A DNA stretch of 64,000 nt from Paraburkholderia humisilvae (lineage in GTDB: Bacteria; Pseudomonadota; Gammaproteobacteria; Burkholderiales; Burkholderiaceae), in contig NZ_CADIKH010000029.1 of assembly GCF_902859855.1 (NCBI RefSeq), forward strand, positions 31,323 through 95,322, written 5' to 3'. A model generated the notes under the pieces. It was given only the letters and a program-made list of their open reading frames with translations, did no database searches and was not told where the DNA came from. Position 1 is the first letter of the stretch. Every line of letters starts with the position of its first letter. Both the position numbers and the translations under genes were made by a program. This document shows, piece after piece, positions 16,356 to 25,460 of the stretch.

Positions 16356-16379
16356 GTCTGACCCAAAGGAGTACGCTAC

Positions 16380-17315
16380 GTGAGTAACGCAATGACCCTT
16401 CCGAATACTCTCAGCCCGTCGTCGGCTAAGTCCGGCTCGGCAGGTGCACTGACGCTCGCGCACGCTTCGCTTCTGCCCGGGCAGTTGGGCAACATCGACG
16501 CCTACATCCAGGCCGTGAACCGGATTCCGATGCTGACGCCGGCAGAAGAGCGGCAGTTCGCGACAGAATTCCGCGAGCAGAACAATCTGGAGTCCGCGCG
16601 GCGGCTGGTGCTGTCGCACCTGCGGCTGGTCGTGTCGATCGCGCGCAACTACCTCGGTTATGGCCTGCCGCATGCGGACCTGATTCAGGAGGGCAACATC
16701 GGCCTGATGAAGGCGGTGAAACGCTTCGACCCGGCGCAGAACGTGCGCCTCGTGTCGTATGCAATGCACTGGATCAAGGCGGAGATCCACGAATACATCC
16801 TGCGCAACTGGCGCATGGTGAAGGTTGCGACCACGAAGGCCCAGCGCAAGCTGTTCTTCAATCTGCGCAGCCACAAGCAGGGTTTGCAATCGTTCACGCC
16901 GGACGAGATCGACGGCCTCGCGAAAGAGCTCAATGTGAAGCGTGAGGAAGTCGCGGAAATGGAAACCCGGCTGTCCGGCGGCGATATCGCGCTGGAAGGT
17001 CAGGTCGAGGACGGCGAAGAGTCGTTCGCGCCGATCGCTTACCTCGCGGATTCGCATAGCGAACCCACCGCGGTGATCGCTCAACGCCAGCGGGACAAGC
17101 TGCACAGCGATGGCATTGCCACCGCGCTCGAGTCGCTCGACGCGCGCAGCCGCCGGATCATCGAAGCGCGCTGGCTGCAAGTCGAAGACGACGGTTCGGG
17201 CGGCTCGACGCTGCACGAACTGGCTGACGAATTCGGCGTGTCGGCGGAACGCATCCGGCAGATCGAAGCAAGCGCGATGAAGAAGATGCGCAACGCGCTC
17301 GCCGACTACGCATAA
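16380..17315 (+). CDS. rpoH: RNA polymerase heat-shock sigma factor RpoH (sigma-32)
   Basis: 311 aa sigma-70 family factor directing transcription of chaperone and protease genes. Region 2 contains LVLSHLRLVVSIARNYLGYGLPH and DLIQEGNIGLMKAVKRFDP, then RLVSYAMHWIKAEIHEYIL. The RpoH box QRKLFFNLRS distinguishes it from RpoD. Region 4 includes LHELADEFGVSAERIRQIE. The start is a GTG at 16380 with AAAGGAG 8 bases upstream; the next ATG is four codons on. Upstream lie a sigma-E-type promoter and a CIRCE element, and a strong terminator follows, so it is monocistronic. Confidence 0.97.
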   Translation: MSNAMTLPNTLSPSSAKSGSAGALTLAHASLLPGQLGNIDAYIQAVNRIPMLTPAEERQFATEFREQNNLESARRLVLSHLRLVVSIARNYLGYGLPHADLIQEGNIGLMKAVKRFDPAQNVRLVSYAMHWIKAEIHEYILRNWRMVKVATTKAQRKLFFNLRSHKQGLQSFTPDEIDGLAKELNVKREEVAEMETRLSGGDIALEGQVEDGEESFAPIAYLADSHSEPTAVIAQRQRDKLHSDGIATALESLDARSRRIIEARWLQVEDDGSGGSTLHELADEFGVSAERIRQIEASAMKKMRNALADYA

Positions 17316-17355
17316 CGCGTGAATACCGGGCTTTGTCCCGGGCAAGAAAACTGAG

Positions 17356-17388
17356 GCCCTGCCGTCGAAAGACTGGCAGGGCTTTTTT
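17356..17388 (+). terminator. Rho-independent terminator of rpoH
   Basis: GCCCTGCC (17356-17363) pairs with GGCAGGGC (17375-17382), followed directly by six T. It lies 41 bases after the rpoH stop. An outer CTGAG/CTCAG pair may extend it. Confidence 0.93.
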
Positions 17389-17606
17389 GTCTCAGTTTCT
17401 ACCGCGCTCGTCACCCCGGCGTTGCTCCCCGTCGTTCCCTTGACGTAGCGCAACGCGGGTCACAATACTTCTGTCTTCAGGACGCCTTCGCGACTTAATG
17501 CCGCATCGCGCAATACGCGTCGCGGCAACCGCGCTCCTAGAATCGTTATGCCCTTGCTAGCGGCCGCCAGGCGCCGCCGGCCAGGTGACGTCGTCATCCA
17601 CCGATC

Positions 17607-17867
17607 ATGACCATAACGCTCAATCTCAGGAACCCGCTGCGCGCCGCATCGTGGGCGCGCATCGCAAGCTGGGCGCGCGGCCCGACCTTCGCACGCGACA
17701 TCGTCATCGTGCTCGCGATCAAGTTCGCGCTGCTGTTCGCGCTCAAGCTCGCTTTCTTCAATCATCCGCAGGCGCAACACATGTCGCTGCCGCCTGAGCA
17801 AGTCGCACAGGCACTGCTATCGGTGCCCGCATCGAATCCGTCCGAAGGTGATCACCATGCCCGTTAA
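17607..17867 (+). CDS. cydP: Cytochrome bd oxidase small subunit CydP (putative)
   Basis: 86 aa protein with one central membrane helix, ARDIVIVLAIKFALLFALKL, flanked by a basic N-terminus and a periplasmic tail containing PQAQHMSLPPEQVAQALL. This 'RD...IK..L.F.LK..FF' pattern is that of CydP, a small protein encoded just before cydA in many beta- and gammaproteobacteria and thought to aid bd oxidase assembly or stability. Its last 11 bases overlap the start of cydA, implying translational coupling. A possible promoter (TTGACG at 17440, CACAAT at 17461) is upstream but has poor spacing. Confidence 0.85.
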   Translation: MTITLNLRNPLRAASWARIASWARGPTFARDIVIVLAIKFALLFALKLAFFNHPQAQHMSLPPEQVAQALLSVPASNPSEGDHHAR

Positions 17868-19446
17868 CGAAGTCGTCGAGCTTTCGCGTCTTCAGTTCGC
17901 CATTACGGCGCTCTACCACTTCCTGTTCGTCCCGCTCACGCTTGGGCTGTCGTGGCTCCTCGTGATCATGGAGTCCGTCTACGTGATGACGGGCAAGCAG
18001 ATCTACAAGGACATGACCCAGTTCTGGGGCAAGCTCTTCGGCATTAACTTTGCGATGGGCGTCACGACCGGCCTTACGCTCGAGTTCCAGTTCGGCACCA
18101 ACTGGTCGTACTACTCGCACTACGTCGGCGATATCTTCGGCGTGCCGCTCGCCGTCGAAGGTCTGATGGCGTTCTTCCTCGAATCAACCTTCGTCGGGTT
18201 GTTTTTCTTCGGATGGAACCGTCTTTCGCGGGTTCAGCATCTGATCGTCACATTTCTGGTCGCGCTCGGGTCAAACCTGTCGGCGTTGTGGATTCTCGTT
18301 GCGAACGGCTGGATGAACAATCCGGTCGGCGCGGAATTCAACTACGAAACGATGCGCATGGAACTCGTGAACCTGTTCGACGTCGTGTTCAACCCGGTCG
18401 CGCAGGTGAAGTTCGTGCATACGGTGTCCGCGGGTTATGTGACTGCGTCGATGTTCGTGCTCGGCGTGTCGTCGTGGTATCTGCTCAAGCGACGCGACAC
18501 CGAATTCGCGCTGCGCTCGTTCGCGGTCGCAGCAGGTTTTGGACTTGCATCGACTCTCTGTGTCATCGTGCTCGGCGACGAATCCGGCTATCGCACGGGT
18601 GAAGTCCAGCAGGTGAAGCTCGCGGCCATCGAATCCGAATGGGAGACCTCGCCGGCGCCCGCGCCGTTTACGATCATCGGTATTCCAAATCAAACGGGAG
18701 AGCGCACCGACTACGCGATCCGCATTCCGTACGTGCTCGGCCTGATCGCGACGCGCTCGCTCGATGTGCCCGTGGTCGGCCTGAAGGACCTGATTGCGCG
18801 GCACGAAGCGCGCATCAGGAACGGCATGATCGCGTACGAAGCATTGCAGAAGCTCAAGCAAGGCGACACCAGCGACGAAGTGCGCGCCACGTTCGACGAG
18901 CACAAGGCCGACCTCGGCTACGGGCTGCTGCTCAAGAAATTCGCGCCGAACGTGACTGATGCAACACCAGAGCAAATCAGGCAGGCCGCGAAGCAATCGA
19001 TTCCACCGGTCGCGCCGGTGTTCTACTCATTCCGCCTGATGGTCGGTCTTGGCTTCCTGTTCCTCGCGACCTTCGTGCTCGCATTCTGGTTCTGCGCACA
19101 GCGTTCGCTGCTGCTCGACAAGCGTCGCTGGTTCCTGCACTGGGCCGTGTGGGCGATTCCGCTGCCCTGGCTCGCCGCGGAGTTCGGCTGGATCGTCGCC
19201 GAAGTCGGGCGCCAGCCGTGGACAATCGCCGGCATTCTGCCGACCGCGCTGTCCGCGTCCAGCCTTGCGCCGAGCGACCTCTACGTGAGCCTTGCGGGCT
19301 TTGTGCTGTTCTACACCGCGCTGTTCGTCATCGAGATCATGTTGATGTTCAAGTACGCGCGACTCGGGCCGTCGTCGCTGCACACCGGGCGCTACCACCA
19401 TGAAACGCTGCGCGAGCAGCCGATTGGCGCGAAAACGGCGACCTGA
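17857..19446 (+). CDS. cydA: Cytochrome bd ubiquinol oxidase subunit I
   Basis: 529 aa quinol oxidase subunit carrying hemes b558, b595 and d in the inner membrane. The start region VELSRLQFAITALYHFLFVPLT holds the first heme-ligand His. GRQPW lies in the family motif AEFGWIVAEVGRQPWTIAG. The long Q-loop (about residues 250-390, including SIPPVAPVFYSFRLMVGLG at its end) places it in the long-Q proteobacterial class. ATG17857 lies within the end of cydP with GAAGGTGA upstream; an in-frame GTG three codons earlier is less likely. It is followed by cydB and cydX. Confidence 0.97.
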   Translation: MPVNEVVELSRLQFAITALYHFLFVPLTLGLSWLLVIMESVYVMTGKQIYKDMTQFWGKLFGINFAMGVTTGLTLEFQFGTNWSYYSHYVGDIFGVPLAVEGLMAFFLESTFVGLFFFGWNRLSRVQHLIVTFLVALGSNLSALWILVANGWMNNPVGAEFNYETMRMELVNLFDVVFNPVAQVKFVHTVSAGYVTASMFVLGVSSWYLLKRRDTEFALRSFAVAAGFGLASTLCVIVLGDESGYRTGEVQQVKLAAIESEWETSPAPAPFTIIGIPNQTGERTDYAIRIPYVLGLIATRSLDVPVVGLKDLIARHEARIRNGMIAYEALQKLKQGDTSDEVRATFDEHKADLGYGLLLKKFAPNVTDATPEQIRQAAKQSIPPVAPVFYSFRLMVGLGFLFLATFVLAFWFCAQRSLLLDKRRWFLHWAVWAIPLPWLAAEFGWIVAEVGRQPWTIAGILPTALSASSLAPSDLYVSLAGFVLFYTALFVIEIMLMFKYARLGPSSLHTGRYHHETLREQPIGAKTAT

Positions 19447-19491
19447 CGCGCCGCTGTCCGATCCGCCTCTTTCTGTACGGAAAACATCATC

Positions 19492-20628
19492 ATGGACTAC
19501 GCAACCCTCAAATTGATCTGGTGGGCGCTGATCGGCGTGCTGCTGATCGGCTTCGCGCTCACCGACGGCTTCGATATGGGCGTCGGCATGCTTCTGCCGT
19601 TCATCGGCAAGACGGACAACGAACGGCGTATTGTCGTCAACACAGTCGGCGCGACCTGGGAAGGCAATCAGGTGTGGCTGATCACGGCGGGCGGCGCGAT
19701 GTTCGCCGCATGGCCGCTCGTTTATGCGGCATCGTTTTCAGGCTTCTACTTCGCGATGCTGCTGGTGCTGTTCGCCCTGTTCTTCAGGCCGGTCGGATTC
19801 GACTACCGCGGCAAACGCGACAATCCCCGCTGGCGCAACGCATGGGACTGGGCGTTGTTCGTCGGCGGCTTCGTACCGGCGCTGGTGTTCGGCGTTGCGT
19901 TCGGCAATTTGCTGCAAGGCGTGCCGTTCGCCTTCGACCAGGACCTGCGCACGACTTATCACGGCAGTTTTTTCGCGTTGCTGAATCCGTTCGCGCTGCT
20001 GTGCGGACTCGTCAGCGTGTCGATGCTCGCTGCGCACGGCGCGGCATTCGTCAGGACGAAGTCAGATGGCATGATCGCAAAGCGCGCGGCGCGCGCGCTG
20101 CGCATCGCATCGCTTGTCGCCGTTGTGCTGTTTCTGCTGGCGGGCGCGCTGATCGCGACCGCGATCGGCGGATATCAGATCGTCGATGCTCCGCCGCTCG
20201 ACACGGTGGCAAACCCTCTGCTGAAAAGCGTGATTGGCGCGCCGGGCTTGTGGCTCACGAACTATGCGTCGTATCCGTGGATGACGGCCGCGCCGAGCGC
20301 CGGCGTGCTCGGCGGACTGCTCGCATCGTTGCTCGCCAGTTCCCGCTTTGAGAAGACCGCGTTTCTCGCGACGTCGCTCATGGTGAGCGGCGTGATTCTG
20401 ACTGCCGGGTTTTCGATGTTCCCGTTCATCATGCCGTCGTCACTCGATGCACGCAGCAGCCTGACCGTCTGGGACTCGACGTCGAGCCGCATGACGCTGC
20501 AGATCATGCTGATCGCGGTCGTGATCTTCCTGCCGATCATTCTTGCGTACACGAGCTGGGTGTATCGCGTGATGCGCGGCAAGGTGACCGCGCAAGCGCT
20601 CGAGCGAGACCATCACTCGATGTATTGA
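19492..20628 (+). CDS. cydB: Cytochrome bd ubiquinol oxidase subunit II
   Basis: 378 aa polytopic partner of CydA. The N-terminus IWWALIGVLLIGFALTDGFDMGVGMLLPF and the motif VVNTVGATWEGNQVWLITAGGAMFAAWPLVY are diagnostic for CydB. The W-x-G-N-Q-V-W segment lies near the quinone/heme interface. It ends LERDHHSMY. It starts 45 bases after cydA and is followed 52 bases later by cydX. The length is standard (E. coli 379 aa). Confidence 0.97.
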   Translation: MDYATLKLIWWALIGVLLIGFALTDGFDMGVGMLLPFIGKTDNERRIVVNTVGATWEGNQVWLITAGGAMFAAWPLVYAASFSGFYFAMLLVLFALFFRPVGFDYRGKRDNPRWRNAWDWALFVGGFVPALVFGVAFGNLLQGVPFAFDQDLRTTYHGSFFALLNPFALLCGLVSVSMLAAHGAAFVRTKSDGMIAKRAARALRIASLVAVVLFLLAGALIATAIGGYQIVDAPPLDTVANPLLKSVIGAPGLWLTNYASYPWMTAAPSAGVLGGLLASLLASSRFEKTAFLATSLMVSGVILTAGFSMFPFIMPSSLDARSSLTVWDSTSSRMTLQIMLIAVVIFLPIILAYTSWVYRVMRGKVTAQALERDHHSMY

Positions 20629-20680
20629 CCACCGACGCGCGAAGCCTTGCGCCGCGCGTCGCATCAACAAGGGGTATTCA

Positions 20681-20794
20681 ATGTGGTATTTCAGCTGGAT
20701 TCTCGGCATTGGCGTCGCACTCGCGTTTGGCATCATCAACGTGATGTGGCTTGAGGCGCGGCGTTCGACCGTCGTGGCAACAACGAAGCGGTAA
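20681..20794 (+). CDS. cydX: Cytochrome bd oxidase subunit CydX
   Basis: 37 aa single-helix subunit starting MWYFSWILGIGVALAFGIIN and continuing VMWLEARR. The 'MWYF.WILG...A...GI.N..WLE' pattern is the conserved CydX/YbgT signature. CydX stabilises the hemes of CydAB in the membrane. AAGGGG lies 6 bases upstream of the ATG. It is too short for most gene callers and is followed at once by a strong hairpin. Confidence 0.95.
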   Translation: MWYFSWILGIGVALAFGIINVMWLEARRSTVVATTKR

Positions 20795-20800
20795 ACGCAA

Positions 20801-20829
20801 CGCGGCGCCCTTGTATCAAGGGCGCCGCG
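20801..20829. terminator. Bidirectional hairpin between cydX and nagE
   Basis: CGCGGCGCCCTTG (20801-20813) and CAAGGGCGCCGCG (20817-20829) form a perfect 13-bp stem with a TAT loop, 6 bases after the cydX stop and 60 bases beyond the convergent nagE stop. There is no long T-tract on either side, but the stem is very stable. Confidence 0.75.
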
Positions 20830-20889
20830 TCTACTTCGCTGCGTCGTTTCCCGCTGCTGGTTCGCGGACTTGCGCAGTTCGACTTTCGA

Positions 20890-22707
20890 CTACGCCGGCT
20901 GTACCGCGGCGCCGCCAGTCGCCGGCAAGCGCGCCGACAGCTGCTGCTCATAGCGTTGCGCAGCTCGCCCGACGACCACATGGAACGTATCGGTCGACAC
21001 CCACGCGACATCGAGCATGCCGAGCCGCTGACGGTCCACCGCCGACGCATCGCGCACGACGATGCGCAGACGCGTCGCTGCGACCACCTGCAGCGACACG
21101 ATATTCGTCGCGCCGCCGAACACCGCGAGCCAGCGCAGCGGATCCGGGTCCAGCGGACCGCTCGCGGCTGCCGATGCCGCGGCAACCGCCGCGACCGTCT
21201 CAGCGGCCGACGTCTGAGCCACCGAAAGCGCGGCATGGCTCGCCGCGGCGGCTCCGCCGCCCGAAGTGCCTGCGGCGTCGACGCCCTGCCCGATCGCCGT
21301 GCGGATTTCGTCGGCAATGATGTCCGCTTCCGGCCCGATGATCACCTGCACATTGGTCGAACCGCGCTTCAATACGCCACGTGCGCCGATCGATTTCAAT
21401 CCGGCGTCCGACACTTTTTCAGAATCCCGCACCGACAGACGCAAACGCGTGGTGCATGCATCGACGACCGTCAGATTGTCCGCACCGCCCAACGCTGCGA
21501 TATACCGTTGCGCACGCGGCAGTGCTGAGCCGGCCGCCGGCGCGACATAGCCGCCGGCGACGGCCGCCGAAACGGCCTGTACGGAATCGGCGCCTTCCGG
21601 CTCACGGCCCGGCGTCGCCATGTTGAACTTGCGGATGAAGAAGCGGAACAGGCCGTAGTAAACAACCGCGTAAGCGAGCCCTATCAGAATCGCCTGCCAG
21701 CCTTTCGTCGACAGCCCGTAGTTCAATACGTAGTCGATCGCACCGGCCGAGAACGTAAAGCCGAGATGGATGCCGAGCGCCGAGCAGATCGCCAGCGCGA
21801 GGCCGGTCAGCACCGCGTGAATCGCATACAGCACCGGCGCGAGGAACATGAAGCTGAATTCGATCGGCTCGGTGACGCCGGTCAGAAACGACGTCAGCGC
21901 CATCGAGAACAGCAGGCCGCCGACCACCGCGCGGCGCTCCTTCGGCGCTTCGTGGAACATCGCCAGACACGCGGCCGGCAGGCCGAACATCATGACCGGG
22001 AAGAAGCCCGTCATGAAGGTGCCCGCAGTGGGGTCGCCGGCAAAGAAGCGATGCAGGTCGCCGGTCACCGCGGCGCCGCCGGGCGGCGTAAACGTGCCGA
22101 ACACGAACCACGCAAGCGAGTTCAGAATGTGATGCAGGCCTGTCACGAGCAGCAGCCGGTTCAGCAGACCGAATACGAACGCGCCGATTGCGCCGGCCGT
22201 CGTCAGCCAGTGGCCCGCGATGTCGATCGCCGACTGTATCGGCGCCCACACATAGCCGAACACAATGCCCAGCACGAGACACACGACACCCGTGACAATC
22301 GGCACAAAACGCTTGCCGCCGAAGAACGCGAGGTAGTCGGGTAGCTTGATGTCCTTGTACCGGTTGTACAGCATCCCGGCGACGATACCCGCGATGATCC
22401 CCGACAGCACACCCATGTTGAGCTTGTCGTTGATGTCCTTCATCACCGCGACTTCGACGAGATAGCCGATCGCGCCGGCCAGCGCCGCGACGCCGTTATT
22501 GTCCTTCGCAAAGCCGACCGCGACGCCGATCGCGAACAGCAGCGGCAGGTTGTCGAAGATCGCACCGCCCGCATCGGCAATCATCTTGATGTTGAACACG
22601 TCCGGCTGTCCAAGCCGCAATAGCAGCCCGGCGACCGGCAGCACCGCAATCGGCAGCATCAGCGCGCGACCGAGGCGCTGCACCTTCAGAAAAGGGTTTC
22701 CATCCAT
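20890..22707 (-). CDS. nagE: PTS N-acetylglucosamine transporter, EIIC-EIIB plus a second degenerate EIIB
   Basis: 605 aa permease that imports and phosphorylates GlcNAc. Residues 1-370 form the EIIC glucose-family domain (GVTEPIEFSFMFLAPVLY carries the GITEP motif; HHILNS is another EIIC signature). An active EIIB follows, with phospho-Cys 418 in DACTTRLRL. After an Ala-rich linker comes a second EIIB-like domain (about 518-590) in which the equivalent position is Ala 543 (VVAATRLRI), so it cannot carry phosphate. No EIIA is attached; it is supplied by NagF. GGAG lies 6 bases before ATG22707; the GTG four codons earlier is rejected. Last gene of the nag operon. Confidence 0.92.
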   Translation of the reverse strand: MDGNPFLKVQRLGRALMLPIAVLPVAGLLLRLGQPDVFNIKMIADAGGAIFDNLPLLFAIGVAVGFAKDNNGVAALAGAIGYLVEVAVMKDINDKLNMGVLSGIIAGIVAGMLYNRYKDIKLPDYLAFFGGKRFVPIVTGVVCLVLGIVFGYVWAPIQSAIDIAGHWLTTAGAIGAFVFGLLNRLLLVTGLHHILNSLAWFVFGTFTPPGGAAVTGDLHRFFAGDPTAGTFMTGFFPVMMFGLPAACLAMFHEAPKERRAVVGGLLFSMALTSFLTGVTEPIEFSFMFLAPVLYAIHAVLTGLALAICSALGIHLGFTFSAGAIDYVLNYGLSTKGWQAILIGLAYAVVYYGLFRFFIRKFNMATPGREPEGADSVQAVSAAVAGGYVAPAAGSALPRAQRYIAALGGADNLTVVDACTTRLRLSVRDSEKVSDAGLKSIGARGVLKRGSTNVQVIIGPEADIIADEIRTAIGQGVDAAGTSGGGAAAASHAALSVAQTSAAETVAAVAAASAAASGPLDPDPLRWLAVFGGATNIVSLQVVAATRLRIVVRDASAVDRQRLGMLDVAWVSTDTFHVVVGRAAQRYEQQLSARLPATGGAAVQPA

Positions 22708-22805
22708 TGTCCGCTCCACTCCACTTTCTTTTCATCGCGACGTCGAATGACGTCCATGCATGGGCATGCGTCAGCGCGGCGTGCGCCGCGCATTCGCGCT
22801 TTCAC

Positions 22806-25421
22806 TTAATCGAGCGGCCAGTTTTGCCGGCTCGCCGTTCTTACCGCTTGTGCCGAATCGAGCGCGAGCGCATCCTGCGCGCGCTGACGGCACTGCTGGT
22901 AATCGAGGGTGCGCACTCGCGCCTTGATCGCCGGCACCGACACCGGGTCCACCGAAAGCTCGGTCACACCGAGGCCGACGAGTAGCGGCACCGCGAGCGG
23001 ATCGCCCGCGAGCGCGCCGCACACGCCGACCCACTTGCCGTGCTTCTGTGCGCCGCGCACGGTCGCATCGATCAGCCGCAGCACGGCCGGATGCAGTCCG
23101 TCGGACTGTGCGGCGAGCTCCGGCTGACAACGGTCCATCGCGAGCGTGTACTGCGTGAGATCGTTGGTGCCGATCGACAGGAAGTCCGCGTGCTGCGCAA
23201 GCTGGTCGGCAAGCAGTGCGGCCGACGGCACCTCGATCATCACGCCCACTTCGACCGGCTCGGTGCGTCCGGCTTCATTTGCGAGTTCGTCGATACGGCG
23301 GCGCAAGCGCACCAGTTCGCCGGCGTCGGTCACCATCGGCAACAGAATGCGCACGGCGCTGACCGGCTGCACCGCGAGCAATCCGCGCAACTGATCGTCG
23401 AGCAGATCCGGACGTACCTGCGCGAGACGGATGCCGCGCAAGCCGAGCGCCGGATTCGGTTCGGGCGGCAGCGTCAGATAGTCGACCTCCTTGTCCGCGC
23501 CGACGTCGAGCGTGCGGATGATCGCCGTGCGACCCGCGAGCGCATCGACAATCACCTGATAGCTCTGCCGATGTTCGTCGACGCTCGGCGCCGCCTGCCG
23601 GTGAATAAACAGCAGCTCGGTGCGCAACAGGCCGACCGCGTCGGTGCCGTTGTCGACAGCGGTCTTCGCATCGTCGAGCGTCGCGATGTTCGACGCGACT
23701 TCGACGCCACGGCCATCGCGTGTCGCCGCGACCTGATGCGACGCGCGCCGATTCGTTTCGCGCACGCCGGCAAGGCGCCGGCATTCATTGCGCGCGCGCT
23801 CGACATCGCGCAGGCTCGGCGCGTATTCGAGCCGACCGTGGCTCGCGTCGACGACCACCTGCGTGTGTTCCGCGATCCGGTGCAGCGCGTCGCCCATCGC
23901 GACCAGCGCCGGGAGGCCCAGCTGCCGCGCGATGATCGCCGCATGCGAAGTCGCACCGCCGCGCGCCATCAGCAGCGCGGTCACGCGCGTGCGATCGAGC
24001 GACGACAGATCGGACGGCGTGAACTCGTCGGCGGCCAGCACGGCTTCGTCGGGCAGTGCGCGCGCCGCCGTGTTTGCATAGCCGAGTGCGCGCAGCACGC
24101 GTTTGCTGATGTCGCGCAGGTCCGCCGCGCGTTCGGCGAGCAGCGTATCGTCAACGTTCGCCAGAACCGCGATCTGCGACTGGATGGCTGCGCGCCATGC
24201 GAATCCCGCGCTCTTGCCCAGGCTGATCAGATCGCGCGCTGCATCGACGAGCGTCGGGTCTTCGAGCAACACACGATGCACGGTGAAAATGCCCGCCGCG
24301 CCGACCGCGCCGCGCTGCGACGCGTCGCGCACGGTCGCGTTCAATTCCGCGTCGACCGCGGCGATCGCTTTGTCAAGGCGCCGGCTTTCCGATGCAGGGG
24401 TGCCTTGCGCGTGCTCGGGCGTCACGATATCGGCGTCGTCCCAACGCACGAGCTTGCCGACCGCGACGCCCGGCGCCGCGCACACGCCCGCAAGCGTGTT
24501 CGGCGCGGATGTCGCAGCGTTCGACGCAACGCTCGCCCCCATCAAACCCTCAACCTGCGGCGCCGGCGAGCTTTGCCGCGCCGGCTTCTCTTCGATCTCG
24601 CCATGCGCTTCGCGCATCAGTTCATGCGCAACCGCTTCGACTGCCGCCGCCGCCTGCGCGCCGATGCCGACAATCTCGACCGTCGCACCTGCGCCCGCAC
24701 CCAGCCCGAGCAAACCGACGACGCTTTCGACCGGCGCCTTGCGCCCGTTGTAGCGCACCTCGACATGCGCATCGAAGCCGCGCGCCGCTTCGCGCACGCG
24801 CGCCGCGGGCCGCGCATGCAGGCCGCCGGCGTGCGCCAGCGTGACTTGCCGGCGCGCCTCGTCGGTCACCGCGCTGGCACTGCGCGCTGTTTCGGCAGCG
24901 GCGCCAGCGCGCGCACGCAGCACGAGTAGCGGCGTTTCGCCAGCTTTCAGCTTGTCGCCGCTGGCGCTGCACTCGACGATCTCAAACGCCTCGGAATTCG
25001 CGATCGCGATCACTGACACGAGACTCGGCGCCGTGCGTGCAATGGTGTCCTGATCGAACTCGATCAGCACGTCGCCGGCGCGTACGTGTGCGCCCTGTTC
25101 GATCATCGGCGCGAAGCCTTTGCCGTTCAGCGCGACGGTGTCGATGCCGATATGCAGCAACACTTGCGCACCTTCCGCGGTCACGATCGTCACCGCATGC
25201 CCGGTACGCGCAATATGGGTGATCACGCCGTCGCACGGCGCAAGCAGCTTGCCTTCGAGCGGATCGACGCCGATCCCGTCGCCGAACATGCCACCCGAGA
25301 ACACGGGGTCGGGCACGTCCGCGAGCAGCACCGCGGGTCCGGTCAATGGCGCAACCAGAACGATATGGTCTGCTAAATCATTCACCGCCTGGCTGTTCGC
25401 AGGACTGGCCGTATGGCTCAT
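22806..25421 (-). CDS. nagF: PTS EIIA-HPr-EI fusion protein for GlcNAc
   Basis: 871 aa multiphosphoryl transfer protein. EIIA-Glc domain (about 20-165) has active His 90 in VLLHIGIDTV. HPr domain (about 190-275) has His 202 in HAGGLHARPAARV. EI domain (about 310-860) has phospho-His 493 in GGATSHAAIIARQLG, plus FLSIGTNDLTQYTLAMDR and VGVCGALAGDP for PEP binding. It passes phosphate from PEP to NagE, independently of the separate ptsH/ptsI genes at 57.8-60.2 kb. GAGGAG 9 bases before ATG25421 fixes the start. It lies 40 bases downstream of nagB. Linkers are Ala/Pro-rich. Confidence 0.95.
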   Translation of the reverse strand: MSHTASPANSQAVNDLADHIVLVAPLTGPAVLLADVPDPVFSGGMFGDGIGVDPLEGKLLAPCDGVITHIARTGHAVTIVTAEGAQVLLHIGIDTVALNGKGFAPMIEQGAHVRAGDVLIEFDQDTIARTAPSLVSVIAIANSEAFEIVECSASGDKLKAGETPLLVLRARAGAAAETARSASAVTDEARRQVTLAHAGGLHARPAARVREAARGFDAHVEVRYNGRKAPVESVVGLLGLGAGAGATVEIVGIGAQAAAAVEAVAHELMREAHGEIEEKPARQSSPAPQVEGLMGASVASNAATSAPNTLAGVCAAPGVAVGKLVRWDDADIVTPEHAQGTPASESRRLDKAIAAVDAELNATVRDASQRGAVGAAGIFTVHRVLLEDPTLVDAARDLISLGKSAGFAWRAAIQSQIAVLANVDDTLLAERAADLRDISKRVLRALGYANTAARALPDEAVLAADEFTPSDLSSLDRTRVTALLMARGGATSHAAIIARQLGLPALVAMGDALHRIAEHTQVVVDASHGRLEYAPSLRDVERARNECRRLAGVRETNRRASHQVAATRDGRGVEVASNIATLDDAKTAVDNGTDAVGLLRTELLFIHRQAAPSVDEHRQSYQVIVDALAGRTAIIRTLDVGADKEVDYLTLPPEPNPALGLRGIRLAQVRPDLLDDQLRGLLAVQPVSAVRILLPMVTDAGELVRLRRRIDELANEAGRTEPVEVGVMIEVPSAALLADQLAQHADFLSIGTNDLTQYTLAMDRCQPELAAQSDGLHPAVLRLIDATVRGAQKHGKWVGVCGALAGDPLAVPLLVGLGVTELSVDPVSVPAIKARVRTLDYQQCRQRAQDALALDSAQAVRTASRQNWPLD

Positions 25422-25460
25422 CAAAACTATCTCCTCGACACGTCGCATCTGGGTTCCCGA

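Noticed and set aside
17440..17468. TTGACG with CACAAT as a promoter for the cyd genes
   Set aside because: Spacing of 15 bases and a poor -10 make it too weak to list as a feature.
23040..24929. 629-codon plus-strand frame opposite nagF
   Set aside because: The minus strand encodes a clear EIIA-HPr-EI fusion with all active-site motifs; the antisense product is Arg/Ala-rich noise.
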